Assembly (NCBI GenBank): GCA_964564285.1
Contig: CAZMBZ010000196.1
Location: 1 to 9,904, forward strand
Source of the DNA: JAUWQU01 sp964564285
Lineage (GTDB): Bacteria > Planctomycetota > Phycisphaerae > SM23-33
Direction: 5' to 3'
Length of the DNA: 9,904 bases
Made by a program: the position numbers and the translations under genes. Below the pieces are notes generated by a model. It ran no database searches. It had not been told where the DNA came from and saw only the letters and a list, made by a program, of their open reading frames with translations. Below, piece after piece: positions 1 through 7,185 of the stretch. The stretch's first letter is position 1, and every line of letters begins with the position of its first letter.

Positions 1-736
1 TCATCTGCCGCTGCAGAACCGCGTTATCGGCGAAGGGCGCGCCCAGCTCGAAGGCGACGCTGGCCTTCTGGGACGCTTGCCGGGCAATGGCGGCGACAAT
101 TGTCTCGGCAATCACCGTGGCGCCCGCGGCGTTTGGGTGGACCTTGTCCGGGACAAGCTCCGCCTTGTCCGCCATCGGTTTGTAGAGATCAATGACCTGT
201 GCGCCGGTTTCCCTGGCGACCTCGTCGATCAGCGGGATGACTTCTCCCTTAACCGTCTTGTCATTGATTCCCCATCTCTCAGGGAAGACCGGAATGGGAT
301 AACATACCCACACCGCAGGTTTGCTCTCAAGGCCCTGAAAGGTCTTCACCATCTCAACGTAGTTGGGTTTAAACTCTGCCTTGTGTTTCCAGTTGCCGGG
401 CTTTGTGTCGTTTGTCCCAAGCTTTATAATCACGATGTCCGGTTTGTAATCCTGGGCAGCCTTGAACTGTCTGAGTTTCCAGTAGGGTTTGTTTCCCTTC
501 TTGAGCAGCGTGGAACCGCTGACGCCGAAGTTCTTTACCTCGTATTCCTTGCCCAGCAGCGTCCCGATCTGCGCGGGAAAACTGTTCTTGTTGCGGTCCT
601 TTATGCCATGACCGAAAGTGATGCTGTCGCCAATACAGGCTACTTTGGTCAGTGTCGGCTGGGCTGCCGGGGCCGCCGCAATTGCGCAGAGAATAACCGC
701 CATCGCGATGACTGATCCGAGTACTTTTCTGGACAT
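1..736 (-). CDS. Secreted SGNH/GDSL esterase fused to the start of a sialate O-acetylesterase-type domain (C-terminus beyond window)
   Basis: Partial: 245 residues are present and the reading frame stays open at the window edge. The ATG at 736 is preceded by AAAGGA with a 6-base gap. Residues 1-25 form a signal peptide (basic MSRK, hydrophobic stretch, AxA-type end), so export is expected. Residues about 30-220 are a GDSL/SGNH hydrolase domain: block I GDSI with nucleophile Ser38, a Gly in FGVSG near 71-74, block III GTND (107-110), and block V DKVHP with catalytic Asp197 and His200. From about residue 229 the sequence GAPFADNAVLQRQM matches the conserved opening strand of the sialate O-acetylesterase family, so a second esterase domain probably follows off the window. 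By family it removes acyl (usually acetyl) groups from sugars; the actual substrate cannot be read. It is the last visible gene of a three-gene minus-strand run. Fold assignment is strong, the fusion is likely, the substrate unknown. Confidence 0.88.
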   Translation of the reverse strand, partial: MSRKVLGSVIAMAVILCAIAAAPAAQPTLTKVACIGDSITFGHGIKDRNKNSFPAQIGTLLGKEYEVKNFGVSGSTLLKKGNKPYWKLRQFKAAQDYKPDIVIIKLGTNDTKPGNWKHKAEFKPNYVEMVKTFQGLESKPAVWVCYPIPVFPERWGINDKTVKGEVIPLIDEVARETGAQVIDLYKPMADKAELVPDKVHPNAAGATVIAETIVAAIARQASQKASVAFELGAPFADNAVLQRQM

Positions 737-784
737 AGTGTTTCCTTTACCTCATGGGGTAATCACGTTGCCATTGAGGCGCAC

Positions 785-808
785 GCAACCCGCGCTGGCG
801 CGGATTGC
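785..808 (-). other. Strong stem-loop in the gap between the two esterase genes
   Basis: The arms 785-794 and 799-808 pair around a 4-base loop (CTGG on the plus strand). In the minus-strand transcript all ten positions pair, one of them as a G-U wobble (bases 804 and 789). In the opposite direction that pair becomes an A-C mismatch, which fits a structure meant for the minus-strand RNA. No T-run follows, so it is not a classical intrinsic terminator. It could instead protect an mRNA 3' end, mark a processing site, or reduce read-through to the downstream esterase. A weaker dyad, GATCCG-A-CGGATC, lies at 841-853 just past the upstream stop codon. The pairing is read directly; the role is inferred. 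Confidence 0.5.
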
Positions 809-867
809 CTCATCTTCCGCTTGTTATTGCGAGAACAACTGATCCGACGGATCGGACTGGTTGCTCG

Positions 868-3291
868 TTACTTACCGGTGGCTGGAGCTTCTACCACCGG
901 CGGAATCTTCGCCTCTTCAATCCACAGCGTAAGGTGGCCGCGCGGGGGGATGGTTCCTTTCCGGCTGGTGTATCTCAGGAAGCTGGTGGCCGCGATTGTC
1001 ACCTTGCCACCCTTGAAGTCATCACGGAAGTCCGCGTAGATATGCCCGCCGCGGGGCTGTCCGCCCTGCCGACTGAAGACGCCGACCTTGGACTCAGCCA
1101 GCAGCTTCCCGTTGACGTAGAGGGCGAAGCCTTCGCCTGCATTGACGTGGTTGCTGCCGCCAAGGACGATCCTGTAGCGATAGCCCTCTTTGAGTGCCGG
1201 GATGTCAAACGTGCCGCGCACCATCAGGACTTCCTTTTCCCAAAGCGTCCTGGGTTTCTCACCGCAGCCGCAACTGGATCCCCGCTGGCATTTGCCGAGC
1301 GGCTCCATCTTGCCATCCAACTGGCCGAAGGGCGGCAGGCCGCTCTGCCAACCCGCCTTGGCGGCATCGAAATCGGGCGCGAACCAGTTGTCCATGCCTT
1401 TGGGATACGTCACCTTGCGATAGCGATTTCCCTTGTCCTTGGGCATGGCCTCTTTCGGCTCAAAGCTGAAGTAATCCCACTTCATATCCCGGAGTTCCGG
1501 ACCGAACGTGTGCCAGTCATAGTCATCCACCCCGGCTACGTGATAAATGTTCGTCAGCCCGTACATCGCGCCACGGAGGAACTGTGAGGAGCGTGCCGGC
1601 TTTTGGCCTTTAGCCTCACCTACCAAGGCCGCGTTATACCTGGGATTGGACATATAGCTCGACGCCACGCCATCCATGACGATCGGGGCCAGTGCCGCTT
1701 TGGCGGCAGGGGTCGTCCACCGGTCCGGGTCGGAACTTGCCTGCGCCGCCGCGGGTTTCGGTCTGGCGGCCTGCGGAAGAGCCTCCGCTTTCCCGCCGAG
1801 GAGTTTGACCATGGCCCGACCGAGCGCATCGCCGGTCAACATGTACGTTTCGGCATTGAGGTTGTAGTGGTAGTCCTGAGTGCCCGGCGATTCATCGATC
1901 TCCCGCCAGAAATCGCGGGTATCAATCGAGGCCACCGCCCCGGCGAATTCCGGATGCTTTTTCGGATCACCGACCGCCATCTGGGCATTGAGGATACTCA
2001 CGAACTTCTCAGCCATCCTGTGTCCGCCGAAGCCCACAGTGGCGATAACGGCAGGCATCTTGGGTGCCTTGAATTCCTTGCGAACATCATTGATCATGTT
2101 GACCATGTTCTTCTCGTACTCGGCGATGAGCGCGGGCGTGAAGCTGTCCTTGTGCCCCTGCCACCATACGAAGCCTGCCATCTCATAGCCTTGGCCTTTG
2201 TAGCCCGGCACGATGTCCTTGATGTTGTCCAGAGCCTTGCGGACCCCTTCGACCATCAGTCGGTATTCCAGGCCTTCCCACTTGCTGTCGGGATCATTTC
2301 GACCGCTGGAGGGCGGACGGAAGTCATAGCCCAACGCGCGGTTTCCCATGGAGGTCTTGATCAACAGGACCTGCTCGTCGTGATAGGTGCCCAAGACGTA
2401 GCCGAATCCCAACTCCGGACCGATGCCCTTGCCATTGGATGTCGCGGTGAGAGGACTGCCCTTGAAACTAATGCGGGCATCATAGAAATAGACGTCATTG
2501 CGCACCGTCCACTTGCCCTCGTCGTCGATCAGCCAGGGGAATTCCTTGTCCCGCTTGGTCACGATTTCCAGATCGCCCTTTCCCTGAAGGTCCTCCTGGC
2601 TAATCCACAACGCAGTCGATCCGCCCTTGAAGTAAGTGATCTTGATGGGATAAAGCTTTTCTGCCTCAAGCGTTACCTTCTGCTTGACCGCCTGGCCATC
2701 CACGTCCTTGCGATAAACTTCCTTGCCATCCAGCTCCATAACGTTGCAGGCACTGTCGCCGTAGCCTGGATTGATCGTGTAGTTGCCCGAATCGGGCACA
2801 TCGATAAAGCCCCTGACCACCACGGTATACGCCCCCGCAATAGTGGGAAGCTCGTCCTTGACGACACCAAGCAAGACCGTCTGGGTCTTTGCGGGCGTCG
2901 CCCTGTCGTAGTCCGTCGCCTTGTCGTAGGCGCCTTTGTAGACCGAGGCCATCGCCCCGTTGCCCTTCTTGGGGTCGGCGGAGAGATAAACGCCGTGGGA
3001 ACCGATCATGTAATTCCCAACCCGATAGATCGTCAGGCTTCCCTTGGGCGCCGCGGGGTCGGCTGTCAGGAAGATGTTCGAATAGCGGCATTTTGCGCCG
3101 CTGAGCCTGCCCATGCCCACCATGTTGGATTGCCCGGCCAGGATGTAAACCTTGACCGGCTTGGTGGCATCGCCCGGCTTGCCGTCCGGATCAGGCAGTC
3201 GGGCCGGGACAGTCATCGCGGCAGCGCTGACAACGACCCCTGTCAACAACAATGCTGACAAGGCCATAGCGGCTTTGATTTTGATGTTCAT
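868..3291 (-). CDS. Secreted SASA-type carbohydrate esterase with inserted PA14-like domain and C-terminal jelly-roll-like module
   Basis: The protein has 807 residues. The ATG at 3291 is chosen because an excellent AGGAAAGGA lies just upstream and a signal peptide follows at once (MNIKIK, hydrophobic core, VSAAA). The frame stays open to 3498, but that extension overlaps the preceding gene and reads unlike a protein. Residues 47-60 carry GQSNM, the nucleophile block (Ser55) of the SASA / CE6-like esterase family. GPELGFG (291-297), FVWWQG (374-379) and His475 in QDYHYN supply the remaining conserved blocks. Between block I and GPELGFG lies an extra ~150 residues (about 95-245) with PA14-like features such as VRGFIDVPDSGNYTI and ELDGKEVY. 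Residues 500-530 are an Ala/Pro-rich linker, and 578-798 form a module shared with the upstream gene. Expected role: removing acetyl esters from extracellular or periplasmic glycans; the substrate is not readable. It begins 32 bases after the upstream gene and is probably cotranscribed with it. Confidence 0.9.
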   Translation of the reverse strand: MNIKIKAAMALSALLLTGVVVSAAAMTVPARLPDPDGKPGDATKPVKVYILAGQSNMVGMGRLSGAKCRYSNIFLTADPAAPKGSLTIYRVGNYMIGSHGVYLSADPKKGNGAMASVYKGAYDKATDYDRATPAKTQTVLLGVVKDELPTIAGAYTVVVRGFIDVPDSGNYTINPGYGDSACNVMELDGKEVYRKDVDGQAVKQKVTLEAEKLYPIKITYFKGGSTALWISQEDLQGKGDLEIVTKRDKEFPWLIDDEGKWTVRNDVYFYDARISFKGSPLTATSNGKGIGPELGFGYVLGTYHDEQVLLIKTSMGNRALGYDFRPPSSGRNDPDSKWEGLEYRLMVEGVRKALDNIKDIVPGYKGQGYEMAGFVWWQGHKDSFTPALIAEYEKNMVNMINDVRKEFKAPKMPAVIATVGFGGHRMAEKFVSILNAQMAVGDPKKHPEFAGAVASIDTRDFWREIDESPGTQDYHYNLNAETYMLTGDALGRAMVKLLGGKAEALPQAARPKPAAAQASSDPDRWTTPAAKAALAPIVMDGVASSYMSNPRYNAALVGEAKGQKPARSSQFLRGAMYGLTNIYHVAGVDDYDWHTFGPELRDMKWDYFSFEPKEAMPKDKGNRYRKVTYPKGMDNWFAPDFDAAKAGWQSGLPPFGQLDGKMEPLGKCQRGSSCGCGEKPRTLWEKEVLMVRGTFDIPALKEGYRYRIVLGGSNHVNAGEGFALYVNGKLLAESKVGVFSRQGGQPRGGHIYADFRDDFKGGKVTIAATSFLRYTSRKGTIPPRGHLTLWIEEAKIPPVVEAPATGK
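898..1560 (-). other. Coding region of the shared C-terminal module, copy in the SASA esterase
   Basis: This encodes residues 578-798 of the 807-residue esterase. It aligns nearly without gaps to residues 838-1062 of the neighbouring 1213-residue protein. Shared landmarks in order: YDWHxFGPxL, WDYFxFxP, YRKVTYPxGMDxWFxPDFD, AKAGWQ, PFGQ, a cysteine cluster (Cys668, Cys674, Cys676), WxKEVLxxRGTF, YxNGKxL, TSFLRY and EExKxPP. The order of a GWQ..PFG strand, a K-E-V..GTF strand and a YVNGK strand resembles galactose-binding-like jelly-roll domains of secreted carbohydrate-active proteins. That fold is an inference from strand motifs. DNA similarity is also visible, for example the stretches that encode YDWH and WDYF. 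Confidence 0.75.
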
Positions 3292-3297
3292 TTTGAT

Positions 3298-3306
3298 TCC
3301 TTTCCT
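3298..3306 (-). promoter_or_regulatory. Ribosome binding site of the SASA esterase
   Basis: The minus strand reads AGGAAAGGA here, with 6 bases between its last A and the ATG at 3291. It settles the start of the 807-residue esterase and rules out the longer reading frame. It falls in the 32-base purine-rich gap that follows the stop codon of the upstream gene, as expected for translation within an operon. Confidence 0.75.
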
Positions 3307-3323
3307 GTTTTCTTTTCTGAACG

Positions 3324-6300
3324 TTACTTGGATTGTTTTTTCATCACGCAAATCGCGGACTTCCAGCCCGGCGCGTTTCGAGTGCTGAATCCGCCGGCCT
3401 CGACGAACAGGTAGTCGCTTCCGTCGATGGTCTTGATGGTCATCTTCAACGCCTGATAGCGGCTGAGATCCATCAGGGTGTCCCCTGACCATATCCACAT
3501 CCCTTCACCGGTCAAGCCCTTGTCCTTAAAGGTCATGCCCTTTATCCGGGCGCGACGGGCGTCCATCTTCTTGTCGGAAGTGAACTCGTCGACGGCCTTG
3601 ACCAGATCGACGGTCTTCCAGGTGCCGAGAATCTTCGCATTTGCGACGAACTTGCCATCGTAGTGGAACTTGTCATCTCCCGTTTGCACCTCGGTGTTGT
3701 CGGGATCCTGTTTGTCCTGCCACTGCGACGAAAGCATGGGAATCACCGTCGCCGACTTGCGTATCGCCTCATCGTTGATCGGGGGAAGCTTCATTTCTTC
3801 GAGGGACACGGCGAAGATTCCCTGGGGTACCGGGGGCATGGTTACGATTGCCTTTCGGCCATACCTCAGGAAACTCGTCACCGCGATCGTCACGTCGCTC
3901 TTATTGAACTCCTCGAAAAAGTCTCTGGTGATGTAGGCGCCACGGGGCTTGCCGCCAGTGCGTCTGCCATTGCCTGCTTTGGCTTCGTACAATTCCTTGC
4001 CGTTAATGTAAATCTTGTATCCGTCGCCGCTTCCGACGTGCTGTCCGGCGCCGACTCGAATCCGGTAGAGATGTCCCTTCCGCAGTGGCTGGAACTTGAA
4101 CGTACCTCGCAGCAAGAGGACTTCCTTGTCCCAGAAGGTTCGCATGGGATCCTTGCAATGGCAGTCGGAATTGGAACAAGGCGCCGAGTCGGTAACCAGC
4201 TTGCCGTTGTACTGGCCGAAGGGCGCCTGCCCCTTCTGCCACCCTGCCTTGGCAGGGTCGAAGTCCGGCATAAACCAGCTATCCATCCCATTGGGGTATG
4301 TTACCTTGCGATACCGCCAAGGCGAAATGTCATACTTCTGCTTCTCCCGGGGGTTGAAGGTGAAGTAATCCCACTGGGCGTTCTTGAGGTCCGGGCCGAA
4401 GGCATGCCAGTCGTAGTCATGCACCCCAACCTTCCGGTAAAGGTCCGCCAAGCCATCGACAGTGCTCGTGAGGTGTACGCCCTGCAAGGTGCCCTCGAGA
4501 GCGGGCTTCAAGCGGCGCAGGTTCTTGCCGATAAACTCGTAAACCAGTTTGTCCCGGATAATGGGCCTGATTGCTTCTCTGAGCTTAGGGCTGAACTTCT
4601 CGGGGTCCGCAGCCAGGAATATCTTGGCATAGGGCAACGGCTCCTTGGGGAAACGCTGCTTGGCGACCTTGTAGAGCAAATCGTATCCGCCCGGCACATT
4701 AGCCAACGACTGGGCCAGGAATTCCACTTGAGACTTGTACAAGCCGGAGATGTCCTGCCCGCTGGGGGCCGTCTTCACCCCGGTGAAACCGGCATAGGAT
4801 TCCTGCAACGTTTCGGCAGCCAGTTGCTGCACCTCGGGGCCTGCATTGCGCAGGTTTGTGGGCAACGGACCCCACCTGACGGGCGAAGTTGCATTCCACC
4901 GGTTGCATGTCCGCAGGAATTCGCCAATCGCCGGCAAGACCTTGCGATAGCATCGCTCATCCGCCACCACGGGCGCCAGAGCCGTCAGCGATGCGCTCTG
5001 CAGCCACCATTCCTCGTGCTTCAAATACGAGATCAACAGATCGACGTGAGGAACGATCCAGTCCGCCGGCCCACGACCTACCAATTGCAGGGCCGCGTCC
5101 TTGACCCACCACGATTCTTCCTTATCCGCAAGCATTTTGATCAGCAGACCAAAGACTTCGGGCGTCAGGTATTTCTGCGAATCCTGGCTTGGCAGAGCGA
5201 TGTTCATCGCCTCAAGGGCCGCTCGGCGGACACGTGGGTCCTTCGATCGGATCAACTCGTTAACAAGATCTGTTCTCACCTTGCCGGTACGCTTGATCCA
5301 CATGTAGTTGGGTTCGATGCCCATGGCGGCATTGGCCGCGAGCCGTCGAACCATGTGGTCCGGGTGGTGAGCGTACTTGCGCAATACGGCATCGCTGATG
5401 TTGCCCATTGCAAGGAGCCTGTCAATCAGCGGCTTGGCGGAATCGTTTGTCAAGGTCTCCTGCGACATATCCTGGCGATTGCCGTCCTTGTCCGTCGCAG
5501 CCTGGAGCGAGAAGAACACATCGTCCGCCTTGGTGCCCCAAGGCCGCTTGGACAATTGGTATTTCCTGGAGAACTTCGATGGCGGCGCGCCGGTGACACG
5601 GAGGTTCTTTCGCGGGATCGTGTAAGCCAATGCGTAACCGGCTCCCCATTCCGTGTTGTCATAGCGCGCCCCGCCAAGGATGCCGAACGAACCATCCCAG
5701 CGGCGGGACAGGTCGTAATGCCATTGGCGATTGTCCATGAACTGGCGGTACTGGGCGGGCTTCTTCTCGCGGAGCAGGCCCATCGCGGCGCTGCGCCAGA
5801 TTTCGCCAATGCCGCCACCGGTGTGTCCGTGCAACATGTAGGTGGTCGTGTAGAAGCTGGTCATCGCGGCAATGTCGCGGGCCCGGGCATAAATCGACTG
5901 CTCGCCGTCGGGCGTCAGGGAAGCCGCCGCCGCCATGGCGAATGCCAGGTTGCCGTTCTTGCCGTTGTCGACGAAGCTGCTCTCGGGCCTGCCGGCACCG
6001 TAAGGATTGTTGCCGCGCCCCGCGTAGCGGTAAAAGTTGGTCAATATGCGGTTTAGCGAATTGTCGTTCACACGAACACCGCACTCCTTGGCGAGCATCA
6101 GGAAGGTTACCACCGCCGTGCCGCCCGCGTTGAGCTGTCCGTTACCGCCACCGTAGGTCGCTCCAGCGACGCCACCTCGACCGGCCCAGCCGCCCAGGAA
6201 CTCCGCCTTCACGGCAGTATCCGCCCATCTCTGGATGCCCGGAAGTACCGACTTATCCCCGGTGCGAAGGTAATACTCGGTCAGCGGAATGCCGCCGAAA

Positions 6301-6965
6301 CCCAAATGCCAGGCATAGGTCGGCGAGCCTTTCCTGGCAACTCCCCTGGCCCATTTCCGCACGACCTCCAGGTCCTTGTCCTCGCCGGTCGACAGCAGGA
6401 ACAACATCCCTATGTTGCCGAAACCAGGATTGGAACCGGGCTTGGAAAGGTAATCGGCGAAGTTGCGGACGATTTTGTCCGACTTCGGGCAATTCAGCGG
6501 CCAGGTGTCGCTGTATGCACCCAGCACGGGGATCTTTATGACCACCTCGATGGCCTTGGCGTCCGGGGCGTCCTTGACCATGAAGTTGATGACACCGTCA
6601 GTCGCCTCGGCGGCGGCGATTATACGACCCAATTGAATGCGCGGATCAATATCCGCCAGCTTCTGGCCGTTTATCGTCTCGATAATCTGGCCGGCCTTGA
6701 GCTTGCCCGTCGCCGCCGCCGGAGAACCTTCCTCGATGTTGTGAATCTTCATCACAAAGGCAGGCTGAACGAGGTCGATCCCCATGCCCACCGGCCCGAA
6801 ACGGGCGATGGTCTGAAGCGATTTCGTATCACTCGGACTGGTGGAAAAGAGCTGAGGACCCCTGTAAAAGCTCTTGGCCTGGGCCTGCGTCACGGCGATA
6901 CCGCCTGCACATAAGACAAATATCGATAGCGCGAGGCCGACCCGCGGTGTCCGTTTCATGTTCAT
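3324..6965 (-). CDS. Large secreted PDZ / alpha-toroid-like / HEAT-like protein with C-terminal jelly-roll-like module (DUF6288-like)
   Basis: The protein has 1213 residues. The ATG at 6965 follows GGAG with 7 bases between; an upstream ATG at 6983 has a poorer site. Residues 1-31 are a signal peptide ending AQAKS. Residues about 57-147 look like a PDZ domain (GMGIDL, IHNIEEGSPAAATGKLKAG, IIETINGQ). Residues about 150-460 contain helical, Gly-rich motifs (LGFGGIPLTEYYLRTGD, GHTGGGIGEIWRSA) that recall the DUF6288 family and alpha/alpha-toroid folds. Residues about 510-690 carry HEAT-like helical pairs (HHPDHMVRRLAANAAMG, SKDPRVRRAALEAM, WWVKDAALQLVG). Residues 838-1062 are the module shared with the next gene. 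Residues 1110-1213 form a small separate domain (LGTWKTVD, MWIWS, MTIKTIDGSDYLFVEA). No catalytic residues are evident, so a binding, scaffold or assembly role outside the cytoplasm is as likely as an enzyme. It is probably the first gene of the three-gene run. The family name is recalled, not searched. Confidence 0.85.
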   Translation of the reverse strand: MNMKRTPRVGLALSIFVLCAGGIAVTQAQAKSFYRGPQLFSTSPSDTKSLQTIARFGPVGMGIDLVQPAFVMKIHNIEEGSPAAATGKLKAGQIIETINGQKLADIDPRIQLGRIIAAAEATDGVINFMVKDAPDAKAIEVVIKIPVLGAYSDTWPLNCPKSDKIVRNFADYLSKPGSNPGFGNIGMLFLLSTGEDKDLEVVRKWARGVARKGSPTYAWHLGFGGIPLTEYYLRTGDKSVLPGIQRWADTAVKAEFLGGWAGRGGVAGATYGGGNGQLNAGGTAVVTFLMLAKECGVRVNDNSLNRILTNFYRYAGRGNNPYGAGRPESSFVDNGKNGNLAFAMAAAASLTPDGEQSIYARARDIAAMTSFYTTTYMLHGHTGGGIGEIWRSAAMGLLREKKPAQYRQFMDNRQWHYDLSRRWDGSFGILGGARYDNTEWGAGYALAYTIPRKNLRVTGAPPSKFSRKYQLSKRPWGTKADDVFFSLQAATDKDGNRQDMSQETLTNDSAKPLIDRLLAMGNISDAVLRKYAHHPDHMVRRLAANAAMGIEPNYMWIKRTGKVRTDLVNELIRSKDPRVRRAALEAMNIALPSQDSQKYLTPEVFGLLIKMLADKEESWWVKDAALQLVGRGPADWIVPHVDLLISYLKHEEWWLQSASLTALAPVVADERCYRKVLPAIGEFLRTCNRWNATSPVRWGPLPTNLRNAGPEVQQLAAETLQESYAGFTGVKTAPSGQDISGLYKSQVEFLAQSLANVPGGYDLLYKVAKQRFPKEPLPYAKIFLAADPEKFSPKLREAIRPIIRDKLVYEFIGKNLRRLKPALEGTLQGVHLTSTVDGLADLYRKVGVHDYDWHAFGPDLKNAQWDYFTFNPREKQKYDISPWRYRKVTYPNGMDSWFMPDFDPAKAGWQKGQAPFGQYNGKLVTDSAPCSNSDCHCKDPMRTFWDKEVLLLRGTFKFQPLRKGHLYRIRVGAGQHVGSGDGYKIYINGKELYEAKAGNGRRTGGKPRGAYITRDFFEEFNKSDVTIAVTSFLRYGRKAIVTMPPVPQGIFAVSLEEMKLPPINDEAIRKSATVIPMLSSQWQDKQDPDNTEVQTGDDKFHYDGKFVANAKILGTWKTVDLVKAVDEFTSDKKMDARRARIKGMTFKDKGLTGEGMWIWSGDTLMDLSRYQALKMTIKTIDGSDYLFVEAGGFSTRNAPGWKSAICVMKKQSK
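3780..4454 (-). other. Coding region of the shared C-terminal module, copy in the 1213-residue protein
   Basis: This encodes residues 838-1062. It is the partner of the module in the next gene, differing by a few short indels. The cysteine cluster is Cys930, Cys935, Cys937 (C-x4-C-x-C, against C-x5-C-x-C in the partner). Unlike the partner copy it is not at the extreme C-terminus: a further ~110-residue domain follows after a linker. Adjacency and visible DNA similarity point to a domain duplication between neighbouring genes, or repeated fusion of the same module. Confidence 0.75.
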
Positions 6966-6972
6966 AATGCTG

Positions 6973-6976
6973 CTCC
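6973..6976 (-). promoter_or_regulatory. Ribosome binding site of the 1213-residue gene
   Basis: The minus strand reads GGAG, 7 bases before the ATG at 6965. This favours that start over the ATG at 6983 (which would add MFWSSI) and over the ATG at 6959 two codons further in. All three keep the signal peptide, so the mature protein would be the same. Confidence 0.5.
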
Positions 6977-7033
6977 AAAACATGATGTCCCATTAAGAAC
7001 ACGCCACAAGTTGCTCCGTAAGGGCCTGAAAGG

Positions 7034-7059
7034 CGATCCCCATCACCATAAAGGGATCG
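7034..7059. repeat. Inverted repeat upstream of the 1213-residue gene (possible operator or leader hairpin)
   Basis: CGATCCC at 7034-7040 and GGGATCG at 7053-7059 are perfect 7-base inverted arms separated by 12 bases. The site lies about 70-95 bases upstream of the ATG at 6965. Perfect 7-base arms with centres 19 bases apart suit either a dimeric regulator or a hairpin in the leader RNA. The sequence is read directly; the regulatory role is inferred. Confidence 0.4.
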
Positions 7060-7117
7060 ACGCACATTCAACATTGTTCTTTTCAATCCACAAACTGGCT
7101 GAATTACAAAGCCTCGA

Positions 7118-7144
7118 AGGGCCGGCTGGTCATGGCCAGCCCCT
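7118..7144. repeat. Bulged stem-loop upstream of the 1213-residue gene
   Basis: The core pairs GGCTGG (7124-7129) with CCAGCC (7136-7141) around a 6-base loop. Three further pairs (7118-7120 with 7142-7144) extend it past a 3-base bulge. No T-run follows on either strand, so it is not a typical terminator. Confidence 0.35.
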
Positions 7145-7185
7145 CGGGCATGAAAAACGTTCAGTTCGAGCTAATATCCATCCAT

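Noticed and set aside
77..715. Plus-strand open frame of 212 codons at the left edge
   Set aside because: It lies opposite the GDSL esterase, whose catalytic blocks are all in the minus-strand frame.
785..853. Intrinsic terminator after the SASA esterase
   Set aside because: The hairpin is strong but no T-run follows it in the transcript direction, so only a structured element is claimed.
1603..3258. Long plus-strand open frame (551 codons) opposite the SASA esterase
   Set aside because: Same reason: the opposite strand carries GQSNM, WWQG and other family blocks, and this frame has none.
3292..3498. N-terminal extension of the SASA esterase frame
   Set aside because: It overlaps the end of the preceding gene, has no homologous look, and a strong ribosome binding site plus signal peptide mark the ATG at 3291.
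3663..6056. Long plus-strand open frame (797 codons) opposite the 1213-residue gene
   Set aside because: It is an antisense shadow of a high-GC gene. The opposite strand has a signal peptide, ribosome binding site and clear domains, while this frame shows no recognisable motif.
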